Under the pieces are notes generated by a model. The model searched no databases. It was not told where the DNA came from and saw nothing but the letters and a program-made list of their open reading frames with translations. DNA of 64,000 nt, from assembly GCA_951799405.1 (NCBI GenBank), contig OX637332.1, positions 4,407,001 through 4,471,000 of the forward strand, given 5' to 3'. Source of the stretch: Agapetus fuscipes (taxonomy: Eukaryota; Arthropoda; Insecta; Trichoptera; Glossosomatidae). Every line of letters starts with the position of its first letter. Position 1 is the first letter of the stretch. A program made the position numbers and the translations under genes. Below, piece after piece: positions 59,201 to 64,000 of the stretch.

Positions 59201-61273
59201 ATTATGATGCCTTTCATATGATTAATTGTTTGTTTTAAATAAATTGAATCAATGGAGATTGTGAATTTGCTCCATTATTGATTTCTTCAGGGCATTATGA
59301 TAGTTAATTTTGTTTTAACCAATGTCAAAAGATACTCTGTTGTGGAGTTCTTTGATTGATTAGTAAATCTTGTAAAAAAATGCCTGTGCATTTTTTTTAT
59401 CACATATTATTATTCCTTCTCTTCGAGAACAAATCAACTCCATTTTTGAGAATTTGGTAATGCCACAATTTGGATCTTTTGTCATCTGGGTTGATATCAG
59501 ACATGTGTACTCAATAAAAGCAAAACGATGACAAAATATAAATTTGAGGAATGATTCATTTTGAAACTTAACTTTCAATTTTGGCTGTTCAGTAAATAAA
59601 TCCATTGCCACACATTCTTTTCTTCATTTGTTTCTATGAAGTGTCATCTCTGGTTGATATTGTCTTGAAACAACGAACACTCATTTTAACTCTGCTTTCT
59701 AGTATTTATTTTGTACATTGCTTATTGAATGTGATACGTTGCATTAATCTCAAAAACATGTTTAGGAGTTGATCAGTTCTTATGAGAACTTTAATATTTT
59801 CTCCCTGTTTACAAAAGATAATGGCAAAATATTTTTATTATTATCAAATCAATATATTTTCTCATTACGTTCTAATGTGCATTGTTTCTTTTGTTCTAAA
59901 TGGTTCAAAAGCATGTCTTAAAAAATCATTGATCACAACATTTAAGTGAATTATTGCACATAAAATTCCACAAAAAAGTAAACGTGTTCTGATTCATTGT
60001 CTTTTGTAAAGTAATTGAAGAAGTCATATTCATAAGGGTTATTGCTTTAAACGGGGGATTAATAAGTTAGTTTTGGTTGTAGAGGTACATTTTGAAAGCC
60101 TTTTATTTAACCCAAGTAAGTAACATTAACTTGTGGGTTAGATATAGAATATCTGGTAGTTACTTACAATGCCGACTGTGAAGATACAAATCAGCAATTT
60201 GGAAACTCTGTACAGAATACACAATGCCAATTTCTGCATTTCATCCAGTGTGGCTTGAAAGATCACTAACTTTACTTTACTTAGCCACGCAAAGTTTTGG
60301 ATTAGTTAGTTTTATATTAAGTTTAGTTCGTCAACTAACATAGATAGGGTTTTGGATTCAAAACACTCTATAATCATTTTGAGTGTTGTTCAGGAACAGC
60401 AAAACACACTTGGGATGGTCCTTAAAATTCAAAGCTATGCCTTTTTAGAATGTCTGACATAGAATTCAGTTGAAAACTCAATTGTTTACTGCAGGCTATC
60501 TAATTTTTGTAGCAGCACATCAGATTATATTTTTCAATATAAATATTTCCTTGCCTATAGCAACACAGAAGGATTTAATTGCATTGGTTTCTTGTGACTG
60601 TTTGCAAGTAATAATTAAAAATCAATGTGAAATCAACATTCATCACAATTTAACTATTGTTGGAGCTTAAATGTTTTTAACATAATTCAGTTGTTGTAGT
60701 AGTTTTTCTGGATAAATATCCTCACTAAATGTGATGCGCTCTTCGTTTAGGCCGTCAAAATGTACCTGAATATTTTCATTTATTCAATGAATTCATTTCA
60801 TAAGGTTTGTAGCACCAGTGGATTAGAGATGAAAGGATGAATTACAGTATGCATGCACTGGGTATAGACAGATGCATTTAAAAGGGAATAATTTATCCTT
60901 TGCCTTTGAAAAATACATTCAAAACCAAAGTGAATTGAAGAAATGACTTGACCAACTCAACTGGATCAAGGTTCTCAATTTTCAATCTTAATTTCAAGGC
61001 TAAATGCATTTTGTCTACTTTGGGATGTATGTGTGAGATGCTTGATGGATTTTACTGTTTGGGATGTTTGCCCTTGAAAGTATGCCATTGAAGGAGATGT
61101 GTGTGTGAGTGCGCTATTGCTAGGCAGACTGTGAGATTGTTTGAGGTTCGCAGAGCAAGTACTCAACTGCTGCCAGCGCTGCCACGGCGGGGACTTCGTG
61201 CGAGGCGCCGACCTCGCTGGTGGTGTCTGTGCCCCTGCCGCAAACACAGGGACTCAACCTGTCGCAGCATCAG
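26863..61273 (+). CDS. Alh: Alhambra / AF10-AF17 (MLLT10/MLLT6) homologue, 14 exons visible, 3' end outside the window
   Basis: Exons: 26863-27001, 27642-27721, 29779-29943, 30571-30646, 32447-32568, 39583-39702, 40621-40663, 42748-42864, 44485-44596, 53261-53435, 55546-55644, 56120-56388, 58895-59006, 61154-61273. All junctions are GT/AG and all phases match, giving 573 codons from ATG 26893. The N-terminus is the PZP module (PHD, zinc knuckle, extended PHD) that in AF10 reads the histone H3 tail unmodified at K27. A Lys/Ser-rich linker and a 40-Gln run follow. The octapeptide and leucine-zipper (DOT1L-binding) region expected near the C-terminus is not in the window. Exons 1-6 are certain by family similarity; exons 7-9, 11, 13 and 14 rest mainly on splice sites, phase and composition. 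Confidence 0.9.
27002..27641 (+). other. Alh intron 1
   Basis: Holds an open frame with [20 protein letters not shown] near 27065 that looks like LINE-derived sequence but was not assigned. No alternative exon is supported. Confidence 0.4.
27642..27721 (+). CDS. Alh: Alh exon 2: PHD1 second half
   Basis: Acceptor ATTGTTTCAG. Encodes [20 protein letters not shown] and DRQVKV. I placed the donor at GTA/GTCAGT because this gives the family spacing between CES and RCELC; AAA/GTAGTC three bases earlier is possible. Confidence 0.88.
28360..28712 (+). mobile_element. LINE-T fragment within a duplicated segment
   Basis: LINE-T 3' end joined to 130 bp of other sequence (GTTGACTGCCGACTACAAGA). The stretch 28405-28712 has a near-identical inverted copy at 61935-62231, closer than any two LINE-T copies here. 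Confidence 0.8.
28960..29130 (+). repeat. dispersed repeat, copy also at 58270-58425
   Basis: Shares TGTGTACTGGACCAATGTGT and about 150 bp after it with 58270-58425 in the same orientation; the 15-bp word itself is doubled here. Confidence 0.6.
29184..29530 (-). mobile_element. SINE-T, complete copy with T-run 3' end
   Basis: On the minus strand: tRNA-like head (A box TAGCTCAGTTGGTAGAGTGC, B box GGGTTCGAATCCC), a 270-bp body with CGGCGAGGTTTACTCAGCC, GGGAGCTGGGAAATTCCCAC and CCTTCGGGGATAACG, then AGCTTAGTTGCG followed by about 20 T. Confidence 0.85.
29779..29943 (+). CDS. Alh: Alh exon 3: zinc knuckle and start of extended PHD
   Basis: 55 whole codons: [19 protein letters not shown], then [18 protein letters not shown], ending ERFNK. 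GC-rich exon in AT-rich intron. Confidence 0.93.
30216..30492 (-). mobile_element. SINE-T, head truncated
   Basis: Body as in 29184-29530; the head is cut just after the B box (GGTGGGGATCGAAC). Confidence 0.8.
30571..30646 (+). CDS. Alh: Alh exon 4: extended PHD
   Basis: Acceptor TTTGTTACAG, donor [34 protein letters not shown]. Supplies two Cys pairs of the extended PHD. Confidence 0.92.
30888..31110 (-). mobile_element. LINE-T 3' end
   Basis: Antisense, TAATCTATAATCTAAGTTGC tail; ends at ATGGGTGGT. Confidence 0.88.
31111..31375. repeat. 265-bp repeat, inverted copy at 57330-57592
   Basis: About 90 per cent identical by eye over the whole length to the complement of 57330-57592; ends ACTCATCATACAAAAATCC and GACAGCCATTTCTAGA. 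Family unknown; no terminal inverted repeats. Confidence 0.8.
31370..32075 (-). mobile_element. LINE-T with RT C-terminus
   Basis: Antisense. Minus-strand coding from about 32068 ([20 protein letters not shown]) to NVDF at 31583. Its microsatellite tail is missing on the left. Confidence 0.88.
32110..32280 (+). mobile_element. LINE-T 3' end, sense, head to head with the previous copy
   Basis: GTTGGCAAAAGTTGTAGGGT to CTTAGATTATAGATTATT. Confidence 0.8.
32447..32568 (+). CDS. Alh: Alh exon 5: end of extended PHD
   Basis: Acceptor ATTTCTCAG, donor [29 protein letters not shown], then [12 protein letters not shown]. This segment is nearly invariant across insects. Confidence 0.93.
32864..33424. 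mobile_element. PIF/Harbinger-like MITE, 561 bp, TTA target duplication
   Basis: Ends GGGCCGTTCTTATAAACG and its near complement (GTTTATAAGATCGGCCC); flanked by TTA at 32861-32863 and 33425-33427. A 3-bp TTA/TAA target is the habit of PIF/Harbinger. No transposase frame. Confidence 0.78.
34208..34429. mobile_element. 222-bp inverted-repeat element
   Basis: Outer arms TACGAGTTGCAAAACTTGAG and complement; inner arms TTAAAGAGTGATTTCTCCCA and complement. Target duplication not clear. Confidence 0.75.
34541..34747 (+). mobile_element. SINE-T body, partial
   Basis: GGCAAGGCTTACTCAGCCTT to TGTGTAGCTTAGTTTGTATTTT; head missing. Confidence 0.75.
34843..34972 (-). mobile_element. SINE-5St 3' part, CR1-type tail
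   Basis: Minus strand: body (GGCTGGATGGG complement, AGCGATGACCAAGCTTGC) then the tail GGGGGCTCTTGAGGTGTGAT and a TTATTATTATTA-like end. Confidence 0.75.
35292..35682 (+). mobile_element. SINE-5St: 5S part, tRNA part, body, Jockey-type tail
   Basis: 5S-derived piece 35303-35374 (GAAGTTAAGCAACATTGGGC, GTGCTTGGATGGGTAACC). Then a tRNA-like head from 35381 (GGTTGTGGATTCGGATCCC as B box), the body (TTCGCTGGGTTGAAAAATTC, GGTCCATCCAGCCTTACAGC) and the tail CCTCTGCGGCAC to GGGAGTCTCC. The first 40 nt of the 5S part are lost. Confidence 0.85.
35690..37940. other. Alh intron 5, about 2.2 kb without recognised feature
   Basis: AT-rich DNA with short open frames only. A small inverted pair (GAACAAAGATC near 36185 and GATCTTTGTTC near 36132) is the only structure noticed. 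Confidence 0.35.
37943..38164. repeat. perfect 108-bp inverted repeat with 6-nt loop
   Basis: Arms 37943-38050 and 38057-38164 are exact complements, loop ACATAC. The same peptide start ([20 protein letters not shown]) can be read from both strands. May be a young MITE or a hairpin; carries ACCGGTTTCGCAAACATCCG. Confidence 0.93.
38750..38885 (+). mobile_element. LINE-T, decayed
   Basis: GTGAGGCTGACCCCCATGCT to GTAAGTACGCAT. Confidence 0.55.
39583..39702 (+). CDS. Alh: Alh exon 6: linker
   Basis: Acceptor GATTTTATAG, donor [29 protein letters not shown] then [14 protein letters not shown]; the [14 protein letters not shown] stretch is shared with fly Alh. It follows a 7-kb intron full of repeats. 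Confidence 0.9.
39715..39830 (+). mobile_element. LINE-T, decayed and shortened
   Basis: CTCCTTGACTGATAGTTTGG, then a deletion, then AAGTGCACATGCAGCATACG. Starts only 13 bp after the Alh exon 6 donor. Confidence 0.55.
39905..40316 (+). mobile_element. LINE-T 3' fragment
   Basis: Begins in the last codons (TGGCGGTTGATCTGTAATGC), full 3' UTR, tail TTAGATTTAGATTTAGATTT. Confidence 0.9.
40621..40663 (+). CDS. Alh: Alh exon 7: short linker exon
   Basis: Acceptor ATTTCCAG, donor [23 protein letters not shown]. The frame stays open past the donor, so a longer form cannot be excluded, but only this end matches the phase of the next exon. Confidence 0.65.
41366..41640 (+). mobile_element. SINE-T, head and most of body
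   Basis: Head TGGTCGATAGCTCAGTTGGT, body TACCGGCAAGGTTTACTCAG to CTCGCCACATAT; 3' end lost. Confidence 0.82.
42130..42365 (+). mobile_element. LINE-T 3' end
   Basis: Sense, decayed: CTTGAGTTAAAGGTTGGTATG to TACTTAGAATGTAGAT. Confidence 0.75.
42420..42612 (+). mobile_element. SINE-T 3' half with T8 end
   Basis: From AAGAAATGAGAACCAGCCCC to GTGTAGCTTAGTTG plus a T run. Confidence 0.8.
42748..42864 (+). CDS. Alh: Alh exon 8: Pro/Ser-rich
   Basis: Acceptor CATATTGTAG, donor [48 protein letters not shown]. Phase 1 in and out. Confidence 0.72.
43119..43372 (+). mobile_element. SINE-5St, tRNA head and CR1-type tail
   Basis: tRNA-like head TCCGGTCCGTAGTATAGTGC with B box GGGTTCGAATCTC, shortened body, then the tail GCAGAGGGCTCTTGATGTGT to AATAAATCATCC. 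No 5S part. Confidence 0.82.
43944..44395. mobile_element. 452-bp inverted-repeat element
   Basis: Arms of about 80 bp: CCATTTCAAATCACCCAA... to ...GGCTTGCAACTT, and the complement at 44313-44395. No transposase seen. Confidence 0.75.
44485..44596 (+). CDS. Alh: Alh exon 9: Ser/Ala/Gln-rich
   Basis: Acceptor TTTGATCCAG, donor [45 protein letters not shown]. Enters in phase 1 and leaves in phase 2, exactly what exons 8 and 10 need. A 42-bp tandem repeat starts 20 bp after the donor. Confidence 0.65.
44617..44826 (+). repeat. 42-bp tandem repeat, five units
   Basis: Exact units starting AACTTTGCACATTTCCTATG; only the fifth differs (ACCTCAGATTG). Because 42 is a multiple of 3, long spurious frames run through it. 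Confidence 0.95.
44912..45352 (+). mobile_element. SINE-5St, full length: complete 5S part, tRNA part, body, Jockey-type tail
   Basis: 44912-45029 is an almost complete 5S rRNA copy of about 118 nt (GCCAACGACGTTACCATGTT at the start, AGCAACATTGGGCGTGGACA, TACTTGGATGGGTAACCGC, GTGTCGTTGGC at the end). A short ATCTTG link leads to the tRNA-like head (GACCGGTCCGTAG; B box GGATTCGGATCCC), a 190-bp body and the tail CCTCTGCGGCAC to CCCGCACAGGATTTCTTAA. Confidence 0.9.
45450..45605 (+). mobile_element. LINE-T, decayed
   Basis: Sense; TTGAATTATTAGTTGGTTTG to TTTCGTAAGTAG. Confidence 0.65.
45606..46005 (+). mobile_element. LINE-T, two adjoining 3' ends
   Basis: A good copy 45606-45893 followed at once by another end (45895-46005, GTACGCATATAACATGTGCA). 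Confidence 0.8.
46200..46535 (-). mobile_element. SINE-T, nearly complete
   Basis: ACACAACTAAGCTACACATA at the left to the tRNA-like head CTATCGACCGGACT at the right (minus-strand A box TAGCTCAGTTGGTAGAATGC). Confidence 0.8.
47549..47876 (+). mobile_element. SINE-5St, tRNA head, body, Jockey-type tail, A15
   Basis: Head GACCGGTCCGTAGCTCAGTG (a good A box, AGCTCAGTGGTAAC), B box GGGTTTGAATCCC, body, tail CCTCTGCGGCAC to GCACAGGATTTCTTA, then about 16 A. No 5S part. Confidence 0.88.
47926..48176 (+). mobile_element. LINE-T 3' end
   Basis: Sense, tail TTAGATTATAGATAGATAGATT. Confidence 0.88.
48302..48660 (-). pseudogene. broken coding remnant of unknown origin inside the inner element
   Basis: Minus-strand frames joined across a stop: [20 protein letters not shown] then [35 protein letters not shown] and [16 protein letters not shown]. 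It reads like real protein (acidic, then aromatic/basic), perhaps a transposase or captured host gene. I cannot name it. Confidence 0.35.
49822..50495 (+). pseudogene. mariner transposase, disrupted
   Basis: Starts ATG 49822 with the N-terminal helix-turn-helix part ([20 protein letters not shown]). An in-frame TAA follows GDGVTK; the frame then resumes with [45 protein letters not shown]. The middle, with the first two catalytic Asp, is deleted. The last part ([35 protein letters not shown], and in another frame [17 protein letters not shown]) has Tyr where the third catalytic Asp is expected. No active enzyme is possible. Confidence 0.88.
50700..50940 (+). mobile_element. LINE-T 3' end, decayed
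   Basis: CTTATAGGTTGGTATGAGGC to GTAGATTAAGTATGAATCAT. Confidence 0.75.
51350..51592 (+). mobile_element. LINE-T 3' end, decayed
   Basis: CTCTTGACTAATAGATTGGT to AACTTAGATAAGATTAGATA. Confidence 0.75.
51793..51966 (-). mobile_element. SINE-T, 5' half
   Basis: GGGGGCTGGTTCTCATTTCT to the head ACTAACTGAGCTATTG. Confidence 0.75.
52487..53173. mobile_element. hAT-like MITE split by a LINE-T insertion
   Basis: Starts CAGTGGCGAAGGGTGCCATA, ends TGGCACACTTCGCTACTG. Flanks CAACACAT and CAGCACAT: an 8-bp target duplication with one mismatch, supporting hAT. The two halves join exactly as in the MITE at 19466-19695 once 52571-53024 is removed with one GCAT. Confidence 0.88.
52571..53024 (+). mobile_element. 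LINE-T 3' fragment inserted in a MITE
   Basis: Starts in the ORF end ([20 protein letters not shown]), stop, 3' UTR, tail TTAGATTTAGATTTAGATTT. Flanked by GCAT. This fixes the 3' end of the family. Confidence 0.9.
53261..53435 (+). CDS. Alh: Alh exon 10: FTNxNF segment and basic stretch
   Basis: Acceptor GTGTATTTCAG, donor GTG/GTAACT. Contains [20 protein letters not shown], comparable to RFTNANFQE in AF10, and a basic [10 protein letters not shown] that could serve as a nuclear localisation signal. Confidence 0.85.
53956..54867 (+). CDS. three-dsRBD protein of the Loquacious/R2D2 (TRBP/PACT) type, intronless
   Basis: 303 codons, ATG 53956, TAG at 54865. dsRBD1 residues 4-69 ([20 protein letters not shown]; basic [15 protein letters not shown]), dsRBD2 98-163 ([34 protein letters not shown]), a coiled, charged linker 164-195, and a third domain 233-301 lacking the basic loop (probably a protein-protein domain). 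These proteins partner Dicer enzymes in siRNA/miRNA loading. The KTP[IV]xxLQE start is like Loqs/PACT; the spacing and third domain leave R2D2 or Loqs open. The ORF is strikingly GC-rich at third positions amid AT-rich DNA, has no introns, and lies in an Alh intron on the same strand. It may be a retrogene; an intact frame argues for function. Confidence 0.85.
   Translation: MATKTPITVLQELMVKQGTLPQFCMEGADANGLFQCVVSALGERVAARGRNKKEAKQEAARLLLARLAEKGHYFPQQGDDLQPSGSGSSSNSVLLVNHVGMLKDMCCLLHLGEPEFTCLSESGPPHCRQFTLQCCAGSVVRSATSSTKKDAKQKAAQLIMDFYSMHLHDKKQETEERLNVEQLNEQAKKSYSKQSTETPWRPNMGLKIANYHLEDEVRSEVISRLKGFNNSADPVPLVEQLLQLMGMEYKWDALPSTGSDYVLLKILHSDPPAYLSSSLEGSVYERKQQAALEAINYITIMVT
54936..55375 (+). 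mobile_element. LINE-T 3' fragment downstream of the dsRBD ORF
   Basis: ATGAAATGAAAGAAGTATGC to TTAGATTTAGATTTAGATTT. Followed by AAAAAATAAAAAAG, which could give the dsRBD gene a poly(A) signal. Confidence 0.88.
55546..55644 (+). CDS. Alh: Alh exon 11
   Basis: Acceptor TTGATTTTCAG, donor AAG/GTACAC. 33 whole codons, acidic and Ser-rich: [30 protein letters not shown]. Confidence 0.75.
56120..56388 (+). CDS. Alh: Alh exon 12: polyglutamine exon
   Basis: Acceptor TTGTTTTGCAG, donor CTGA/GTAAGA. After [15 protein letters not shown] come 40 Gln in a row coded by mixed CAA and CAG, then [12 protein letters not shown] and a Ser/Asp-rich end (SLAEDPFP). Confidence 0.8.
56389..57880. other. Alh intron 12, mostly unassigned
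   Basis: No gene seen. 57330-57592 is the inverted partner of 31111-31375. Confidence 0.35.
57330..57592. repeat. inverted partner of 31111-31375
   Basis: TCTAGAAATGGCTGTCACTT to GGATTTTTGTATGATGAGTG. Confidence 0.8.
57885..58058 (-). mobile_element. LINE-T 3' end, truncated
   Basis: CTATAATCTAAGTTGCAAGG to CACAGG, where another LINE fragment begins. Confidence 0.82.
58059..58195 (+). pseudogene. LINE ORF end with HLVEEC motif and ATC-repeat tail
   Basis: Frame [20 protein letters not shown] to a stop at 58151; C..C-like knuckle and H-L-V-x-E-C are usual near LINE ORF ends. Then ATTAAATGGCGCCACAGG and ATCATCATCATC. Confidence 0.6.
58270..58425 (+). repeat. direct relative of 28960-29130
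   Basis: TGTGTACTGGACCAATGTGT and downstream 130 bp. Confidence 0.6.
58445..58740 (-). mobile_element. CR1/L2-like LINE 3' end
   Basis: Minus-strand frame 58728-58516 of 70 codons ([40 protein letters not shown], then stop) with G.R.F...GP..WN.LP, the usual end of CR1/L2-type ORFs. The 3' UTR is GAGGGCCCTTGAGGTGTGAC to about TAAATAAATTATCC. This UTR matches the tail of three SINE-5St copies. Confidence 0.75.
58895..59006 (+). CDS. Alh: Alh exon 13
   Basis: Acceptor TTTTCCTCAG, donor CAG/GTCAGC. Ser/Asn/Gln-rich: [20 protein letters not shown], then [17 protein letters not shown]. Phase matches the neighbours. Confidence 0.75.
59007..61153. other. Alh intron 13, 2.1 kb, no repeats recognised
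   Basis: AT-rich; the longest repeat-free stretch of the gene. No exon candidate with matching phase found. Confidence 0.35.
61154..61273 (+). CDS. Alh: Alh exon 14 (last visible)
   Basis: Acceptor GGTTCGCAG, donor CAG/GTCGGC. 40 whole codons: [42 protein letters not shown]-rich at third positions. No later exon could be supported before 64000. Confidence 0.75.
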
Positions 61274-61699
61274 GTCGGCAAACAAACAATCCCCAACTCC
61301 CTCCACACCTGGTCAAACAGACTGCCAACATTCACTGTTGAAAATAATGAGCTTAAACTGCCATACCTGCAGATAATTCTCCGTGACGGGAGCAATAAAC
61401 ATAACATTTTTTTGGGCAATGTTATGAATACAATTAAGAGTTATGAAAATTTTAAAACATAGACAAATGCTTAAACCATAATGACCTCAAACTTTGGTTG
61501 TCCTTGAAGTACTACTTGAGCCGACTTGTAAAAGCTTTTTGGTGCTGATTACAGACTGTCGTAGTTTTAAAGCACGCACAGGATAGCCCAAAATGATGGC
61601 ATCAAAGTTTTATATCACAAATATTCATGTGCTTAGGGTTATAATTCAGTCACCTTTAAAAATAAAACTAGTCAATAATCAGTTTCCGCTTTTTGCAGC

Positions 61700-61930
61700 A
61701 TTTCCAATAGACACCCATACTGTAAAAAATGGTTCACTTTGCCAATGTCACCCCTGCTTCAGGGAAGGTCGGCAAGAGTTGCAGGGCTTATGTTCATTTG
61801 AGATTGGGTTTTTTATATTGTAGGTCCACATGCGGCATGTGTAAGCGCGAAATTATGCGTGTCTGCTTGTGGGAATGCATTTAATATGAATCTCAAATGA
61901 TACATATCTTTGCAGCTTAGATTTAGATAT
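61700..61930 (+). mobile_element. LINE-T 3' end
   Basis: CACCCATACTGTAAAAAATG to GCAGCTTAGATTTAGATATT. Confidence 0.88.
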
Positions 61931-61934
61931 TTAT

Positions 61935-62231
61935 ATTTTTTATTATTAGTTTAATCGAAGTTGCACAAAATTGGCAAGTAAACACAGGACAAGATAACTC
62001 ATAGTTGGCGTCCTAGAAAATAATGTTATCTACAAGTTATCTTGTAGTCGGCAGTCAACGTGTTAAGGTTTATATTTAATGCATGTCCGCAATCAGGCAT
62101 ACGTAAGTTTAACTTACACATCCTGCATGTGTACATACAAAATAAATCAAACCTCAAATGAACATAAATCCTGCGACTTTTGACCTTTTCAACTTTTCCC
62201 TGAAGCAGGGGTTACATTGGAAAAGTGAACC
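61935..62231 (-). mobile_element. inverted partner of 28405-28712 (LINE-T piece plus unique part)
   Basis: TTATTAGTTTAATCGAAGTT to GGAAAAGTGAACC; followed by a LINE-T tail in sense (62232-62262). Confidence 0.8.
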
Positions 62232-62653
62232 ACATATCTTTGCAGCTTAGATTTAGATTTCAAGGTCTTCTATTGATTTTGACTTTGTGCTCCATACAGA
62301 CTGACTAAATATGTTTTCATTTCATACATTATATGCAAAACTTACACAATAACAAGTTTGTTGACGGACTACTGAACTCTTTTGATATTGACAGATCACT
62401 CTTGAATTGTCTTAATTTTATAGATTCATTTTAGGAACTGATTAAAAGGAAAGAGTCATCGAAAGTACAATGTTTGTTTATAATTGATAATATAATTTCC
62501 CAGTTGGCGCTCTGTTTGACCAGGTCTCAAGAAAGGTGTTGCAAAATTTCTAACGTTGCCAAAAGATCATTTTCTTTCCTGCTTTATGCTCCATTTATTT
62601 TCCTTGCAATTGGACATAAAAAAGTGAATCTACAAAATACACGGCCGGTGATG

Positions 62654-62816
62654 ATGCTGGAGTGATATTTTCCAGGATCTGTTGCCATGGTTTGTGGGAG
62701 CTGGAGCTTCCGGACGTTTCGCTCAAAGAAGCCCATCGTAGAAATGGGCGAAAAGTCCGGAAGCTCCAGCTCCCACAGACCACGACAACAGATCCCGGAA
62801 AACATCACTCCAGCAT
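62654..62816. repeat. 163-bp imperfect inverted repeat
   Basis: Arms of about 75 bp: ATGCTGGAGTGATATTTTCC... with GGGAGCTGGAGCTTCCGGAC, complement GTCCGGAAGCTCCAGCTCCC... ending CATCACTCCAGCAT. Short loop near 62735. Confidence 0.85.
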
Positions 62817-62819
62817 AAA

Positions 62820-63640
62820 AAATAAACGTTGAAGTCATTTTGATTTTCATATTTTTCAATCGGGATAACAGTCATTTTATCATGTATTCAATGAAAAAAA
62901 AAATTACAAACGTGATGGTTGATAAGGTCAAATTTGTATGCCTCATCATTGTAAAAGAGGCACTAGTTTTGATGTTAGATACAACTTTATCGAAACTTAG
63001 AGAAATTGGACCTCCACAAATCATCAGTTTATTTTTTAATTCAATATATTTTTGGCTTTTCTATTGAGAGCATATATTTATAAATCGCAGGATTATAGTA
63101 TTTTGGTTCATCACATATTGACTGATGAAATTTCCAATTTCGCTCATCATTTTAGATGCATTGTGGAAGGCTTAAAAATATTGTAGCATCTTATATGCAG
63201 TTTGGGAGTATCTAATGAATTTTTTTACCAATGTCAAAAATTATAGGGTTATTGATTGTAAGCAGTCCTTACATGTAAACGTGTCTTTTATAGTGTAGAC
63301 AAAATAAATAATTTAAGTGTGTATAAGTCGCAAGCATCATAAAGTACTATTTACTTTTAAAACATTAATTATTAAGATAGATTTCTAGCAATGCATATAA
63401 CATATTTTTGTACTAATGAAATTTCTTGGTGAATTAAAACAACCCACAATATGAAATATTATGTGTGCTCCGTAGGAACCTATCTTAACAATTGATGTAG
63501 AGTTTTAAAGAAGAAGGTTAATTATTTAGAAAATCATTTTTCAAACCATCTGTTTGAAAAAACTTCTCATCTAGTTGACTGTAGGTACATGATATTTTAG
63601 AAGATTAGTTTATATTTGTAATTGTAGTTATGTAATTTGT
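62820..63640. other. Alh intron 14, no feature
   Basis: AT-rich DNA with no supported exon or repeat. Confidence 0.3.
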
Positions 63641-63644
63641 GATG

Positions 63645-63902
63645 TTATGTTCCTTGACTTATAGGTTGGTATGCGGCTGACCACCCATACTGTAAAAAAT
63701 GGTTCACTTTGCCAATGTCACCCCTGTTTCAGGGAAGGACGGCAAGAGTTGCAGGGCTTAGGTTCATTTGAGATTGGGTTTTTATATTGTAGGTCCACAT
63801 GCGGCATGTGTTAGCACGAAATTATACATGTCTGCTTGTGGGAATGCATTTAATATAAATCTTAAATGATATATATCTTTGCAGCTTAGATTAGATTAGA
63901 TA
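63645..63902 (+). mobile_element. LINE-T 3' end
   Basis: TGTTCCTTGACTTATAGGTT to CAGCTTAGATTAGATTAGAT. Confidence 0.9.
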
Positions 63903-64000
63903 TAAGTCTCGTAACAACTTTTCATAATGCTAAAAGGTATTCTAGAAAAGTGAATAAACTGTAATTCCTTAAGTCCTTTCATGATTACTTACGATCTTTC

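Noticed and set aside
62480..62540. Small extra Alh exon after TTTCCCAG near 62502
   Set aside because: It would be only 20 bp with a weak donor and no phase or family support.

Overview
The window is a stretch of a repeat-rich, AT-rich animal nuclear genome, almost certainly an insect. The two main genes have insect-like versions, and the repeats (mariner, hAT-type MITEs, Jockey/CR1/R1-type LINEs, tRNA- and 5S-derived SINEs) fit. Lepidoptera is possible but not shown. Coding exons are small islands. Most of the sequence is intron or intergenic DNA filled with mobile-element copies, many nested in one another.

Two host genes lie head to head. On the minus strand, positions 21476 to 9096 hold a complete six-exon OCIA-domain gene (asrij/OCIAD1 family, 244 aa). 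I assembled it by hand from exons whose splice phases all agree. On the plus strand, from 26863 past the window end, lies the Alhambra/AF10/AF17 gene. Fourteen exons are visible, giving 573 codons from the first Met to the last exon. They encode the PHD - zinc knuckle - extended PHD module, then low-complexity sequence with a run of 40 Gln. The C-terminal part lies beyond the window. About 5.4 kb separates the asrij start codon from the first visible Alh exon and probably holds both promoters. A possible third gene fragment is at positions 108-206 (minus).

Inside an Alh intron (53436-55545) sits an intronless, GC-rich ORF for a 303-aa protein with three dsRNA-binding domains, of the Loquacious/R2D2 type. 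It is flanked by 34-bp inverted repeats that match at 32 positions, so it may be a gene carried by, or trapped in, a DNA-transposon-like element.

Repeats by region: 1.4-2.4 kb has a TATA promoter and leader. 3.2-5.1 kb is a 211-bp tandem array resembling degenerate zinc-finger cassettes. 5.5-6.0 kb is a 26-bp satellite. 6.1-7.6 kb has LINE and SINE debris. 11 kb has a solo LTR. About 30 copies of one LINE 3' end (called LINE-T here, tail of TTAGAT-like units) are spread throughout. 23.2-25.6 kb is a long Jockey/CR1-like LINE. 46.9-50.6 kb is a dead mariner holding a second, unclassified element with repeated GTAACGGGTGTTAC motifs. A SINE family with a 5S rRNA part plus a tRNA part (SINE-5St) occurs with two different 3' tails, each matching the 3' end of a different LINE in this window.
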